The notes beneath the pieces were generated by a model. It had not been told where the DNA came from and searched no databases. It worked only from the letters and a program-made list of their open reading frames with translations. Shown here one piece after another: positions 32,701 to 41,306 of a stretch of 64,000 bases of DNA (its first letter is position 1; each line of letters begins with the position of its first letter). Both the position numbers and the translations under genes were made by a program. Source of the DNA: Candidatus Rifleibacteriota bacterium (lineage in GTDB: Bacteria; Muiribacteriota; Ozemobacteria; Ozemobacterales; Ozemobacteraceae); the NCBI GenBank assembly GCA_015232575.1, contig JADFZL010000023.1:44269-108268 (forward strand). Reading direction: 5' to 3'.

Positions 32701-33156
32701 ACTGTACTCAGAGCCGTTGATGGAAGTGTTTTTATTATTCCGAATGGTGAAATTACGTCTGTTAAGAACATGACTTATATCTGGTCAAGAGCGATAATAG
32801 ATGTTGGAGTCGGCTATGGAAGCAACATAGACAAGGTTTTTGCACTTCTCACTGAAATTGGAGAAGAGCTTAGGGCTGGCAATGATTTTTCCAGACTTAT
32901 TCTTGAAAAGCCTGAAATTCTTGGTGTTGAAAACCTTGGAGAATCATCTGTTGATATAAGAGTACTTATCAAAGTTCGTCCATTCTCACAATGGAACATT
33001 GCAAGAGCTTTCAGAAAAAGAATTCTTGAAGTTTTTGCAAAAGAAGGTATCGATATCCCATTTCCGCAGAGAGTAGTGACTCTCGAAACAGGTGATTCAC
33101 TCAAAGCCTTTCTGGCAATGTTCCCCGATGCAAATAAACACCCCGGGAACTCTTGA
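29776..33156 (+). CDS. Large mechanosensitive channel (MscS/MscK type)
   Basis: A 1126-residue channel that would release solutes under osmotic downshock. A signal peptide (FLLIIIFITSFQVSEVFS) is followed by ~500 residues of coiled coil in the periplasm, about eight to ten membrane helices from residue ~535, and the C-terminal MscS domain. The pore helix and gate are seen in LLTGAGIIGIAVGFGSQSLV, then FSGFFILIENQFRVGDVVEI, the family signature. The layout matches MscK-type members. AGGAG lies 7 bases before the ATG. It is monocistronic. Confidence 0.9.
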   Translation: MKMQKILQIQKLFLLIIIFITSFQVSEVFSQSSSSEILASFTASETPELSTAVDLEAQTYELTRSAVEILLKRAQVFESSLRTGQQGIETEQIDPASEKSFLENSLNEFVVSAEMKNLANNRKLESMKLDLKILESRREIFFNRASDIETESSLLKERLDRSTDELKEAKSLEAKLVFRREILFGKQSSSASETAAVSSTEKMPVSEASGTIAISGEDKKKAVLDELIKIRREHIKTLERILVRLENRSGSLLREIEKAKTVQALFDDYLGRFRATLREFEDRVVRQNLEIQETQIKKQLDSVHNDQKALLDKIESLEKNMIEAKTATASNRLNLLVLQREQYNIEKDRNAEKIRYLELSLRSLKESVQINDVKNRLQVDGRVVSDDQKNLDYLKVASADFTRDLLLMKKKNELLSANRLLLEQALKEFDKGKAESRLSSAKSEDIKEEKRLRERKLECLDENISLVASQSAIIADLLEKITDTGDIYEKAIQKEKERQLFARRVLRIEKDFFENLIQDVLNLPKKFIDDLTASLKTFDLTKLLILVFSTLLVVVLSIILWKSNYFRPVLAGPLAEIFSWLHGEMVFLILLSIQIIITTVFPHLYRYFFPFIVIMASRLVYSICRLIIVNIGIPSDFSTFLVNLLKTVAIFLPVSAFLRQIAFYSAVLYFWELLFKIFIFFSIVYLVRRRNPIRAELELSFKEKLKKFEWKILSGSFSLFVFLMPVSVIISFPGYNNLAVTILKYGGGVLFLLIVFVTSRILSEKTARLIFNSENPQFGLIILSNQKTVMMNYITTRIITGTLWLIVLSGLIYLSGVSITASVMGPVFEWLKSNGQYLTNKLMKIFIIVAGSLIILEFTKTIGESIVSYVSNQHLGTQSENERRVSTLVQIFHTSMKVVLFCIAGIMILREMDMDITPLLTGAGIIGIAVGFGSQSLVKDFFSGFFILIENQFRVGDVVEIAGKSGLVEKINLKTTVLRAVDGSVFIIPNGEITSVKNMTYIWSRAIIDVGVGYGSNIDKVFALLTEIGEELRAGNDFSRLILEKPEILGVENLGESSVDIRVLIKVRPFSQWNIARAFRKRILEVFAKEGIDIPFPQRVVTLETGDSLKAFLAMFPDANKHPGNS

Positions 33157-33205
33157 GCGAACATTTCAGGAGGGTGAAATCTTCTTTGCATGGGACATAC
33201 ATGAT

Positions 33206-33273
33206 TCGTTGTCTTTTCGACCGAATGGAGAAATCTTTCTTTTATCAGATCTCTCACATTCGTTCAAGATGAC
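33206..33273. repeat. Dispersed palindromic repeat, family 1 (diverged)
   Basis: TTTTCGACCGAATGGAGAAAT faces GATCTCTCACATTCGTTCAAG (approximate complements), just after the MscS gene. Confidence 0.5.
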
Positions 33274-33435
33274 AGCTTATCTAAAAGTTAACACGCAAAT
33301 TTGCCCCATATTTAAGTTTTTGTGTAATAAGTGCCTACGCAAAAATTAACATGAACATTTTCAAAACGAAAAATGCCTGAAAAGATTTGAATTCAAGGAT
33401 AAGTTGTAATGTTATGAAAAAAATGCTTAAGCTAT

Positions 33436-33549
33436 TTATGGCCTAGCCATAAGCGTCTCTCTAGCAACGGAGAGCACAAAGTGCTCGACCGCGGGGAGTG
33501 AGCGGGGCGAACTTGTTCGACCCGCGAGAGGGGGCGCGTGCCCCCTCTC
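33436..33549. repeat. Cluster of five hairpins, G+C-rich
   Basis: In 114 bases: TTATGGC-cta-GCCATAA (33436-33452), CTCTCT with GGAGAG (33457-33474), GAGCAC-aaa-GTGCTC (33472-33486), GCGGGgCGAAC-tt-GTTCGaCCCGC (33502-33525) and GAGAGGGGGC-gcgt-GCCCCCTCTC (33526-33549). The last touches the stop of the minus-strand gene. The block is much richer in G+C than its surroundings. The last hairpin may terminate that gene, but it lacks a T-run. Confidence 0.6.
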
Positions 33550-34391
33550 TAAAGAGCAGCCGCGGCAGTTGTATTTGTTGTGGGAGTCAATTCAGATCGG
33601 GTTGTTACGAGATCTTTGTTGGGAATAATTTTTTCGTCAGATTTCGGAATTTCCTTTTCACTTTCCAGAAGCAGGGAACATGCTTCACTGCCTGGCAGAA
33701 ATTCTGGTGTAAGTGACCATATATACAATATTGCAAGCATTGCACTTGACAGAAGGAATGCGATCAGATCACCGGCAGGATCGGGTCTGAAGTTTGTCGC
33801 TATGTGGATCAGAGAGTGTATCCAGTACTGTTGAAGAAAAATCCTCGGAAAGGTTGCAGCAGCGATAACCAGAAAGGTCAATATAAAGCCTCTTTTTGGC
33901 AAAACGTATATTCCAGCGAGCCATTCATGAGTTCTTGGCGAAAGTTTTTGAAAAAAATGTGGCCAGAAACAAAAATCCAGGTCGATTTCCTGAAGCTCAT
34001 CAAGCTTAATAAGCCCATTTTCAGGCTTCCAGCCCTTGGGACGACCATATATTTTTCGACCAAGAAGCACAATTAAAGTACAAATTAATTGTCCGAAAAA
34101 AATGGCTAGAAATGAGGTATTGTTATCAAAAAATATGGTAAGGAAAAAAATGAAAATATAACTTTGAATTCCAACAAGCATCAGCGGGAACATTCCGACA
34201 AATATAAGTATTTTTGTCTTTTCCGGAATTGATTCCCGTACAAGAGAAACACGAGTGAGCTGATACTTAATATCACACTGGGACAATGATCCTACAGAGA
34301 AATAATGCCACAGAGCAAACGAAAACAATGCGACAAAAAAAACTATGCCGCAGTAATACCTGAGATTGTTCTGAAATCTTTTTCCCCACAT
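33549..34391 (-). CDS. Multi-pass membrane protein, unknown
   Basis: The 280-residue product has about five to six membrane helices (YCGIVFFVALFSFALWHYF; ILIFVGMFPLMLVGIQSYIF; FLAIFFGQLICTLIVLLG; ILTFLVIAAATFPRIFL; LIAFLLSSAMLAILYIWSL) and a soluble loop near residues 120-160. No family motif is recognised. The C-terminal ~45 residues are polar and low in complexity. It lies 45 bases after the M23 peptidase gene on the same strand and may be the last gene of that operon. Confidence 0.7.
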   Translation of the reverse strand: MWGKRFQNNLRYYCGIVFFVALFSFALWHYFSVGSLSQCDIKYQLTRVSLVRESIPEKTKILIFVGMFPLMLVGIQSYIFIFFLTIFFDNNTSFLAIFFGQLICTLIVLLGRKIYGRPKGWKPENGLIKLDELQEIDLDFCFWPHFFQKLSPRTHEWLAGIYVLPKRGFILTFLVIAAATFPRIFLQQYWIHSLIHIATNFRPDPAGDLIAFLLSSAMLAILYIWSLTPEFLPGSEACSLLLESEKEIPKSDEKIIPNKDLVTTRSELTPTTNTTAAAAL

Positions 34392-34436
34392 AAGTTAAGA
34401 AAGTATTCAGAATCATCAGAATAGCAAGAATATTTT

Positions 34437-35558
34437 TTACTCTTTTTTAAATAAAATAGTTCCGGTAGAAATGTTGCCGCCGATATCATAAGCTTCAATT
34501 ACTGCGCAGTAATGTCCAGGCGCCAAAGATGATGTATCAAGAGAATTATCCGGGTAATATCCCTTGTCAGGTGTGCCATTAGTCAGGTTGTAAATAGCAG
34601 TTCTGAGCTTTGAATTTCCCTCGCTCCGAAACGTCTTTCCTTTTTCAATAACTCGGTCTTTATAAAGCGCTTCGACCATCTTTGTTCGATCACCGGTTAC
34701 AGGCAGAACATCAAATTTTACAATATCCCTGAATTGCTCAATGTATTCCCACTTTTCATTCTGAAATTTTGAAAGAGCCATTTTTATCATATATGGACCT
34801 GTAATATAGCAACCCGTGTCATTTGTGTCCTCAATCTGTGCAAGTATGTCAATTTTACCTTTTACTGAAGGAATGGGAGCATGATGGCTTAAAATAGCAT
34901 TTTCCGATTCATTCTCAGTGATCCAGATTTTCTTTATCAGCGGAGGTTCGCTGTCTAGGAATGGTTTCATGAGCTTTGCTGGATTCAGATAAACACCATT
35001 TTTATCTACTATTTCGAGATGAATGTGATGGTATGTTTGCAGGCTTGGATAAACAGTATCATTCCAGCGGGTTATTTTTCCGATGAGATCACCACTTGAT
35101 ACTCTTCTTACAGACTGCGGCAGGGAAATAAGTGCAGCAGGAATCGTTTTGTGCGCAATATGTCTGAACATCCAGTTATTTTTCCATTTGTCGATGATGG
35201 AAACTTCGATATATCTTTCTTCTGTTGAGTCAAGATTCTTATAAAACTCATTATATGAAAGAGAGCCGTAATCGGTACGCAGATATCCAAACTTTCTCGG
35301 ATTCCTGGAAGCGTCTATTTTGTAAGAGTAAATTTTTACTTCGCCCGAAACAGGCGAAAATACCTCTGTGCCGGAAGGTGCAACAAGATCAATTCCGCCA
35401 TGCCAATATGGAATGTCAGCGTAATTCTGATAATCAGAAAAATGTGCGGCAATCGAAAAATGTTCCTTGATAGGCCAGTTCAGCTCACCAGCAGAACATC
35501 TGCAAAAGCAGAAGAAAAACTCAAAAAGAATAAGAAATGCAGGAACTATTTTTTGCAT
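34437..35558 (-). CDS. Secreted M23 (LytM-type) metallopeptidase
   Basis: A 373-residue exported protein; the N-terminus is a signal peptide (FLILFEFFFCFCRCSAGE). Residues ~45-205 are an M23 domain, which in active members cuts peptidoglycan cross-bridges. Zinc ligands are visible in PYWHGGIDLVAP (H-x3-D) and TYHHIHLEIVD (H-x-H). A ~60-residue insert separates the ligands, longer than usual. Residues ~210-373 form a second domain with beta-strand character, unlike known cell-wall-binding modules. ATG 35558 overlaps the upstream gene by 13 bases, so it is translationally coupled to the two large membrane proteins. Confidence 0.85.
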   Translation of the reverse strand: MQKIVPAFLILFEFFFCFCRCSAGELNWPIKEHFSIAAHFSDYQNYADIPYWHGGIDLVAPSGTEVFSPVSGEVKIYSYKIDASRNPRKFGYLRTDYGSLSYNEFYKNLDSTEERYIEVSIIDKWKNNWMFRHIAHKTIPAALISLPQSVRRVSSGDLIGKITRWNDTVYPSLQTYHHIHLEIVDKNGVYLNPAKLMKPFLDSEPPLIKKIWITENESENAILSHHAPIPSVKGKIDILAQIEDTNDTGCYITGPYMIKMALSKFQNEKWEYIEQFRDIVKFDVLPVTGDRTKMVEALYKDRVIEKGKTFRSEGNSKLRTAIYNLTNGTPDKGYYPDNSLDTSSLAPGHYCAVIEAYDIGGNISTGTILFKKE

Positions 35559-37861
35559 GAAATATGCCTTGATAATAATTCACAGAATTTGCTTGTTTCT
35601 ATCATTGTTAAATTAAAGTTGCTCCAATCTTCAATAACAGTTATTTTTCCGGAACCCCGTTTGTGAAGTGTAACAGGAATATATTTGTCATTCAGCAGAC
35701 AAACCGCATCTGGTGATGAAATAACAGGGAAATCAGAATCGTCAGTTTCTTCTGCATCTTCGTCAAGCCCGAGAGATAAAAGAAGCTGCCTGCCATTCCC
35801 TGTGGGAGATTTTCGAAAGAACAATACAAGATTTCCACCTTCAACCAGATAATTACGGAGATTTTCAATATCTGCTGCATCAATATGAGATGCCGGCTCT
35901 GGTATTAATATTGCTTTGTAAAAACCGGTCTGGACCGTCTTTATCGGGCTAAATGACATTTTCAGAAAATTCTGGTTGTTTTGAAACTGTACAAGTAATT
36001 TATTTAAGCTTTCCGGTGAAGTAACCATTGTCTGATCACCGAAGTTAGTTCCAATTAATGGTTTTAACGAATGATCTACCATTATTGAATTCTGAGGTAC
36101 AACATCTGAAATTCTGTTCCGGCTGCTCGAGAATGAGAAGTCCAGAAGACCGGCCGGAAAGAAAGAATACAGCGCCAGAACCAGCAGAGCGAAAAAGTTC
36201 TTTTCTGTCACAAGAAGATCACCCAATACCTTCAATGTAAGAAATGCAAAGGCAATCTGTAATATCAGGCAACATATAAACCAGTTGCTATCAAGAAAAA
36301 GATTTGAAAGCAGTCGAAAAACATACTCTCTCTTTCCCGGTGTCGAAATCATTGAAGCGTTAAAATTAGTTGAATCACCGTGTACGAAAACTTTTCCTTT
36401 ACCGAAATGTTTGAATGCAGAGAGTACAAATGGTCCATACTTGCTTTTCAGAGTAGGTGAAAGATTACCGAAAAAATTCACATTGTACGGATTCCACTGA
36501 TCGGAAAATGTGTTTGGAGCTGAAACCATAAGCGGAATCAGATTATAGCTTCCATCAATTGAAGCGCCGCTCGCCCAGGAAAAGGTTCCTCTGCCGGGTG
36601 AAAACGGTGCACTGGAATGCATTGGTCCGGAGGTGACAGGCCAGTGACCGTAATGATTGGAGATTGAATCCCAGCCGATGGATATTTCAAATGGTTTCAG
36701 AAGAGAATTTATATGCTTTCCAGTCATGAAAACATTTGTGTGGTCCCCAATAACCCACAGGTTACCGCCAGAATGAACATAGTCACGTATAATTTCAATG
36801 TTTTTCGCTCCCAGGTCTCGTGTTGGACATTTTATCAGAAGCATATCATATTCACTCAGACCTGAAAAAACTGTTCCGGAAGCTGGATACATGATTCTTA
36901 TGCTTGTTGGACAATTTGAAAAATCTTTTCTGGATTTATCTGCGGCAATCGAAACATCCGCCTTTGACGCAAGCATTTTTACAAATGAATAATAATTATT
37001 TTCAGCAAGTACAGTATCTTCATTGTGGTGTTTTTCAATTATTGATGGCTCCCAGTCTGAGTGGAATTCATCAATAAGAATTTTGTTTGTTTTGATTTTT
37101 GTCTGATAAAGAGGAATCTCCTGTACAATGAGAACAACCACCAGTGCAAGACACCATAAAATAAACGGCGACGAGAAACGTTTTTTTGATTGCTCAGACA
37201 TTCTGGACATCTCAGATTTTTCAGGATTATCTGAATCTTCAGATGAACCAGTTGCTAAATCTGGAATGAAGGCAATCGGAAGGAGAGAAATCGCTGCAAC
37301 AGGGCCGTTAAATAAAATAAATGCATATTCAACGAGATCAATTGAAAGAAAATTAAACATGGATGCAGCTAATACCCAGCGCAAACTTCCAAATGCTATA
37401 ATCGGAGGCAGGAAAAAAAATAGTTGTACTATGGCTTTTCTCATGCCACTTTCAGCAATAGTCATGGAAAAACGGAAAAATATCAGCAACAGAACGGCAA
37501 ATGCTGCTGTTTTTGACGGGTCATAAACTACTGCATTTCCGGCAATTACCAGGGCATCAGTCTGATGCCCGATTGGAAGATGAAAGAGAGTGATAATTAT
37601 AAATGAAGCTTTATGAAAAATCTCAGCCAGAAGCCATGACGGATTTATTAAATAAGTGTAAAAATGGCACAGAATACCTATTGAAAGAACAGATATACAG
37701 AATGAAAAGAATCCATTCCGACACATGAAATAGAACGCGGCTGAAACTGTGAATATGCTCCAGATTTTGTACGAAAGCGGAAAAGAATGTACCGGGTCAG
37801 AAGAAAATACTGCCATAACGGCTAAGGCAAGGACCAGTGAAGAAAGATTTTTCTGCAGCAC
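35546..37861 (-). CDS. Membrane protein with GATase1-like domains, paralogue B
   Basis: A 771-residue protein with about seven N-terminal membrane helices, a soluble domain (residues ~250-500), one more membrane block (WFICCLILQIAFAFLTLKV) and a C-terminal soluble domain. The first soluble domain resembles the class I glutamine amidotransferase-like fold of DUF4350 proteins: ILIDEFHSDWEPS, then YVHSGGNLWVIGDHTNVF. The second repeats it: NYLVEGGNLVLFFRK. No nucleophile cysteine is obvious. It is a paralogue of the next gene upstream. I start it at GTG 37861, nine bases after GGAGG and overlapping the upstream TAG by one base. Confidence 0.7.
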   Translation of the reverse strand: MLQKNLSSLVLALAVMAVFSSDPVHSFPLSYKIWSIFTVSAAFYFMCRNGFFSFCISVLSIGILCHFYTYLINPSWLLAEIFHKASFIIITLFHLPIGHQTDALVIAGNAVVYDPSKTAAFAVLLLIFFRFSMTIAESGMRKAIVQLFFFLPPIIAFGSLRWVLAASMFNFLSIDLVEYAFILFNGPVAAISLLPIAFIPDLATGSSEDSDNPEKSEMSRMSEQSKKRFSSPFILWCLALVVVLIVQEIPLYQTKIKTNKILIDEFHSDWEPSIIEKHHNEDTVLAENNYYSFVKMLASKADVSIAADKSRKDFSNCPTSIRIMYPASGTVFSGLSEYDMLLIKCPTRDLGAKNIEIIRDYVHSGGNLWVIGDHTNVFMTGKHINSLLKPFEISIGWDSISNHYGHWPVTSGPMHSSAPFSPGRGTFSWASGASIDGSYNLIPLMVSAPNTFSDQWNPYNVNFFGNLSPTLKSKYGPFVLSAFKHFGKGKVFVHGDSTNFNASMISTPGKREYVFRLLSNLFLDSNWFICCLILQIAFAFLTLKVLGDLLVTEKNFFALLVLALYSFFPAGLLDFSFSSSRNRISDVVPQNSIMVDHSLKPLIGTNFGDQTMVTSPESLNKLLVQFQNNQNFLKMSFSPIKTVQTGFYKAILIPEPASHIDAADIENLRNYLVEGGNLVLFFRKSPTGNGRQLLLSLGLDEDAEETDDSDFPVISSPDAVCLLNDKYIPVTLHKRGSGKITVIEDWSNFNLTMIETSKFCELLSRHISCKK

Positions 37862-40092
37862 TATTTCTGTCCTCCGCATATTCTTTTCATAAGCCAGAGA
37901 GCATATTGTTTTTTTGTTTTGTCCTCAAGCTTTCCCTTAATTTCAAGCGCACGATTCTGAAAAAAAGTTTTGTCGCCGAAAAGAAAAACTTTGCCGTTTC
38001 CATAATCTGTCATAGCAGCAATGGCTTTTTCATCCGAACGCTTCAAAAGAGGTTTTCCCCCATATATCGGAACAGGAAAATCTGTCCACAGAGGTGTTTC
38101 CCAGCCTGTGAAAGAAGGCGCCGAGACTGAAAAACATTTATAGGGCGGTATTTCAGCTTTTTCATGTAATCCAAACTGCGATTTCTGCCATAAATAATAT
38201 TCCTCCGGATCTCTTGAAACAGAAAAACCAAAACTGGCAATCATTTCACAGAATTCATCGCTTTCTGGTTCCGCAAATAGAATAAGCGAAGAACCCGATT
38301 TAACCATTTCATCAATTTTTTTCAATTCAAGTTTTGGAATGTAGGTTGTGCCAGGAGCCGTTATTAAAAGATCTGGCCTCGTTGATATTTTCATGATTGA
38401 GCGGTTTACTGATGTTTCAAATCCTGAATCATAAACAAGAGAAAGCAGTTCATCACAATTGTCCATGAAATTCGCCGGTCGATCAGCACTTACTCCGGAC
38501 TTTGCAGTTCCTGTTGAATAAAGAACCGCTTTTTGATATGAGACGTTCTTTTTAACATCAGGAGTTTTTCCTCGTGTGTTTGATTCATAATAATTAGTTG
38601 CTGCAAGAGATGCAATCAATGCAAAAAAGAAGAACGGATTCCCGTGATTCCTGTAGAAAAAATGAAAGCCTGCGACAATCACGATAATCAAAACCAGAAG
38701 CAGTACAAGGTGAATTCTGAAAGGTTCAGAATTCGATGAAAGAAGTGAAAGAAGTGCTTGCGCAAACTGAATGTTTTGCGGAAACTGAGAATCCTGAAAA
38801 TATGAAGAATCGGCAAGATAGGCCCATTTGCCTTTTCCATAATTTCCCCAGACACCTGCAAACAGTGGCTGAGACGAGTTTGGACTAGTTCCCTCAGCAG
38901 CATACTGCATATTTAATGGAGCATCTGCCGCACCTGGTATTGCGTTTGTTGTTCCATCCAACCAGATTAGCGGTCGCGGACCAGAGGCAGAAATTGCAGA
39001 CGGAAGCCAGAATCTTGGCATTATTATGTCGGCACCTGTTCCAGGAAAAGGCTTTGATCCGCCAAGCATCGAGGATATTCTTGTGAAAGGGCTTGTTACG
39101 CCAGGCCAGGAAACCGTTGAAAAACCAGTTGTGACTCCAAATGATGCAAGAATTGGCGCAAAACGCGAAGACGCTCCATCCATGTCAGTGTGATCAGTAA
39201 TAAAAATCAGCTTTCCGCCTCTGTTTACAAATTCAACAATCTGGGACGATTCTCCCGGATCAAGTGGCTGCTGAGGCAAAATTGATATGTAGAGAGATGA
39301 GGTCGAAATATCCGTGCCAAAAGGCTTATCACGAAGAGAAGCTTTGTAGTTGTTTCTCTTCAGCCAGTTAAAAAACTTTTCATGACTGCATGAAGAGTTT
39401 CTTTCTGGAAGTGCACTTTCAGATGATTTATGGTACTCGTCAAATATTATTTCAGGATAATTTGTTGAAGAAGAAGCAACCGGAGAAAGAAAAACCAAAA
39501 TTGCTCCAGCAAGGAGTCCGGTTAGTGATTCGACAAAAAGTGTGTTACGACTGCTTTTTTTATTGTTCGGCAGGGTAGTTTCAAGAGCAAGAAAAAAACA
39601 TATAAATACGAGAAATACTTGTAAAATCGGACAAAGAGGTTCTCCAAAAAGAATTCCGCTGAATGCAGGAATTCCCAGCCAGAAGACACACCAGTTTTCA
39701 GACGAATAATTCGGAGCGAATAGTTCCATGCAGAACATGAGCACCAGAAGCGAAGAATAGCTGATTGACGGGAACGTCAGATCAATTACTACACATGCAA
39801 AGACCCAGAACAACATTCCGGCAAAATAATCATAGGCCGGTCTTATAACAAACTTGCCTATTATAACTAAAGCCAGTGCCATCAGGTCCCATCCGGGAGG
39901 GAAGCTGAAAAACTGCATTCCCGAAAGCATCATTAAAGGCTTAAAAAGCAGTATCAGAGCCGAAAATGCAAAAAAATGCCCTGACGCAACTTCGCTGAAG
40001 TAATCTCCGGAAAATATCGAAGCATCTCTTGTCTGTTCAACAGCTACTACGTTTTGATCTTTCTGATTCAATTCTTCAATCCATAATTTCAA
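37861..40092 (-). CDS. Membrane protein with GATase1-like domains, paralogue A
   Basis: A 743-residue protein with the same layout as its neighbour: N-terminal helices (FFAFSALILLFKPLMMLSG; LLAGAILVFLSPVASSS), a soluble domain with IIFDEYHKSSESAL and FVNRGGKLIFITDHTDMDG, a second membrane block (IHLVLLLVLIIVIVAGFHF), and a C-terminal domain with MVKSGSSLILFAEPESDEF and YGNGKVFLFGDKTFF. The DEYH/DEFH and ITDHT/IGDHT motifs shared by both suggest a common function, perhaps sensing or envelope assembly with the M23 protein. The start is uncertain: the open frame begins with TTG 40092 without a clear ribosome site. Confidence 0.65.
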   Translation of the reverse strand: MKLWIEELNQKDQNVVAVEQTRDASIFSGDYFSEVASGHFFAFSALILLFKPLMMLSGMQFFSFPPGWDLMALALVIIGKFVIRPAYDYFAGMLFWVFACVVIDLTFPSISYSSLLVLMFCMELFAPNYSSENWCVFWLGIPAFSGILFGEPLCPILQVFLVFICFFLALETTLPNNKKSSRNTLFVESLTGLLAGAILVFLSPVASSSTNYPEIIFDEYHKSSESALPERNSSCSHEKFFNWLKRNNYKASLRDKPFGTDISTSSLYISILPQQPLDPGESSQIVEFVNRGGKLIFITDHTDMDGASSRFAPILASFGVTTGFSTVSWPGVTSPFTRISSMLGGSKPFPGTGADIIMPRFWLPSAISASGPRPLIWLDGTTNAIPGAADAPLNMQYAAEGTSPNSSQPLFAGVWGNYGKGKWAYLADSSYFQDSQFPQNIQFAQALLSLLSSNSEPFRIHLVLLLVLIIVIVAGFHFFYRNHGNPFFFFALIASLAATNYYESNTRGKTPDVKKNVSYQKAVLYSTGTAKSGVSADRPANFMDNCDELLSLVYDSGFETSVNRSIMKISTRPDLLITAPGTTYIPKLELKKIDEMVKSGSSLILFAEPESDEFCEMIASFGFSVSRDPEEYYLWQKSQFGLHEKAEIPPYKCFSVSAPSFTGWETPLWTDFPVPIYGGKPLLKRSDEKAIAAMTDYGNGKVFLFGDKTFFQNRALEIKGKLEDKTKKQYALWLMKRICGGQK

Positions 40093-40171
40093 AAATTTCA
40101 GTGCGAAATACTTTATAATACTTTTTTCTCAAAGTCGAGTACTTTTTTTCAAATATTTCTCATCTACTCAG

Positions 40172-40226
40172 TAATTCAAGATGTGATCTCTGGGAACCTG
40201 TATTTCTCCCTTCGCTCGAAATGACA
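40172..40226. repeat. Dispersed repeat, family 1
   Basis: Right arm TTTCTCCCTTCGCTCGAAAT followed by GACAA, with a weak left arm near GATGTGATCTC. Confidence 0.55.
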
Positions 40227-40254
40227 ACAAAACTGAACATCATTTTAAAATTCC

Positions 40255-40365
40255 TCCTTTTCCGTCTTTTTCCGTGCTTTCCGTGGTTATTCCTGGTTGT
40301 TTTTGAGGTTGTCCGTGGCTTATTCCAGATATTTATGAAAATCTGCGTAATCTGTAGACAAAAAT
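40255..40365. repeat. Dispersed repeats, families 2 and 3 side by side
   Basis: TTTCCGTGCTTTCCGTGGTTA and GTCCGTGGCTTATTCC (family 2, each under 20 bases apart) are followed by AAAATCTGCGTAATCTGTAG (family 3). With the family 1 copy at 40172, all three families share this single gap. Confidence 0.6.
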
Positions 40366-40527
40366 CTTTTCTTGCCTTTGTTTTCCGACAAAATGAGTGT
40401 TGAGTTTCAGACACTTTACATATATAATCAAACAGGTTTTATATTAGAAGCAGTATGGAAATATAAACCCTTAAAAACTTTGCAATGGCATAGAGCGCAT
40501 ACTTCCACTACAACTGGAGTTGATGTA

Positions 40528-41262
40528 ATGAATATCGAAACAGCTTTTTTTCTGCCGGTTTTTTTTGTTTTTGGAAGTTTGCTGGGAAGCTTCTGTAACG
40601 TTGTCATTCTCAGAATGGGGGAGGGGAGATCGGTTGTCTTTCCGCCTTCAGAGTGCCCTGCCTGCAATCATCGACTTTCACCTCTTGATCTTATTCCTAT
40701 TTTTGGCTGGCTGCTGTTAAGAGGAAAATGCAGATATTGTTCTGTTTCAATTTCTATTCAATATCCGATAATTGAAACTGTAATTGCTGTTCTGACAGCG
40801 GGTTCTTTCTACCTGAGAGGATTTACAGCCTCATTCGTAGCTCTTTCTGCATGGTGTATTTTTATTACAGTTCTTTTTGTTCTTTTTATTCGGAATAAAG
40901 TCAAGACTGTTCAGCCGTACTTGGTTCCAGTGGTCTATTTTCTTGCGCTAAGCTATTTAAGCCACAGGCAAATAGATTTTTATCATTTAATAACCTCACT
41001 TTCAGCCACAATTGCAGCTGTAGCTTTGCTGAAATTGAACAGAAATATGGATATCTCTTATCTGGGTTGCTTTGCTTTTTGTAGCTGCGTATTATTATCG
41101 GGCAAATACTTGTTTCCAAATGCTCTGGTATTGGTCTGTCTTTCGTTTATTCCACTGCTGAAGAAAGACAACAATAAAGAGATTTATGTTAAAATATTGC
41201 TTGGGATATGGGCAGTATCAAGTTTATATTACAATTTTCATTCAAACAGTTTCTTCTTCTGA
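40528..41262 (+). CDS. Prepilin-peptidase-like protein, peptidase half degenerate
   Basis: A 244-residue inner-membrane protein. The N-terminus matches the N-methyltransferase half of type IV prepilin peptidases: FVFGSLLGSFCNVVILRMGE, then CPACNHRLSPLDLIPIFGWL and CRYC, giving the usual two C-x2-C pairs. The C-terminal half has several helices but I find neither the first catalytic Asp after the loop nor the GxGD motif of A24 aspartic peptidases. It may be methyltransferase-only, or a dead copy. ATG 40528 has GGAG 8 bases before it and starts exactly at the family's N-terminus. Confidence 0.75.
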   Translation: MNIETAFFLPVFFVFGSLLGSFCNVVILRMGEGRSVVFPPSECPACNHRLSPLDLIPIFGWLLLRGKCRYCSVSISIQYPIIETVIAVLTAGSFYLRGFTASFVALSAWCIFITVLFVLFIRNKVKTVQPYLVPVVYFLALSYLSHRQIDFYHLITSLSATIAAVALLKLNRNMDISYLGCFAFCSCVLLSGKYLFPNALVLVCLSFIPLLKKDNNKEIYVKILLGIWAVSSLYYNFHSNSFFF

Positions 41263-41306
41263 CTTTCAAAATTAAAGTACCTATTCGGTGACTTGGGAGA
41301 TGATTT

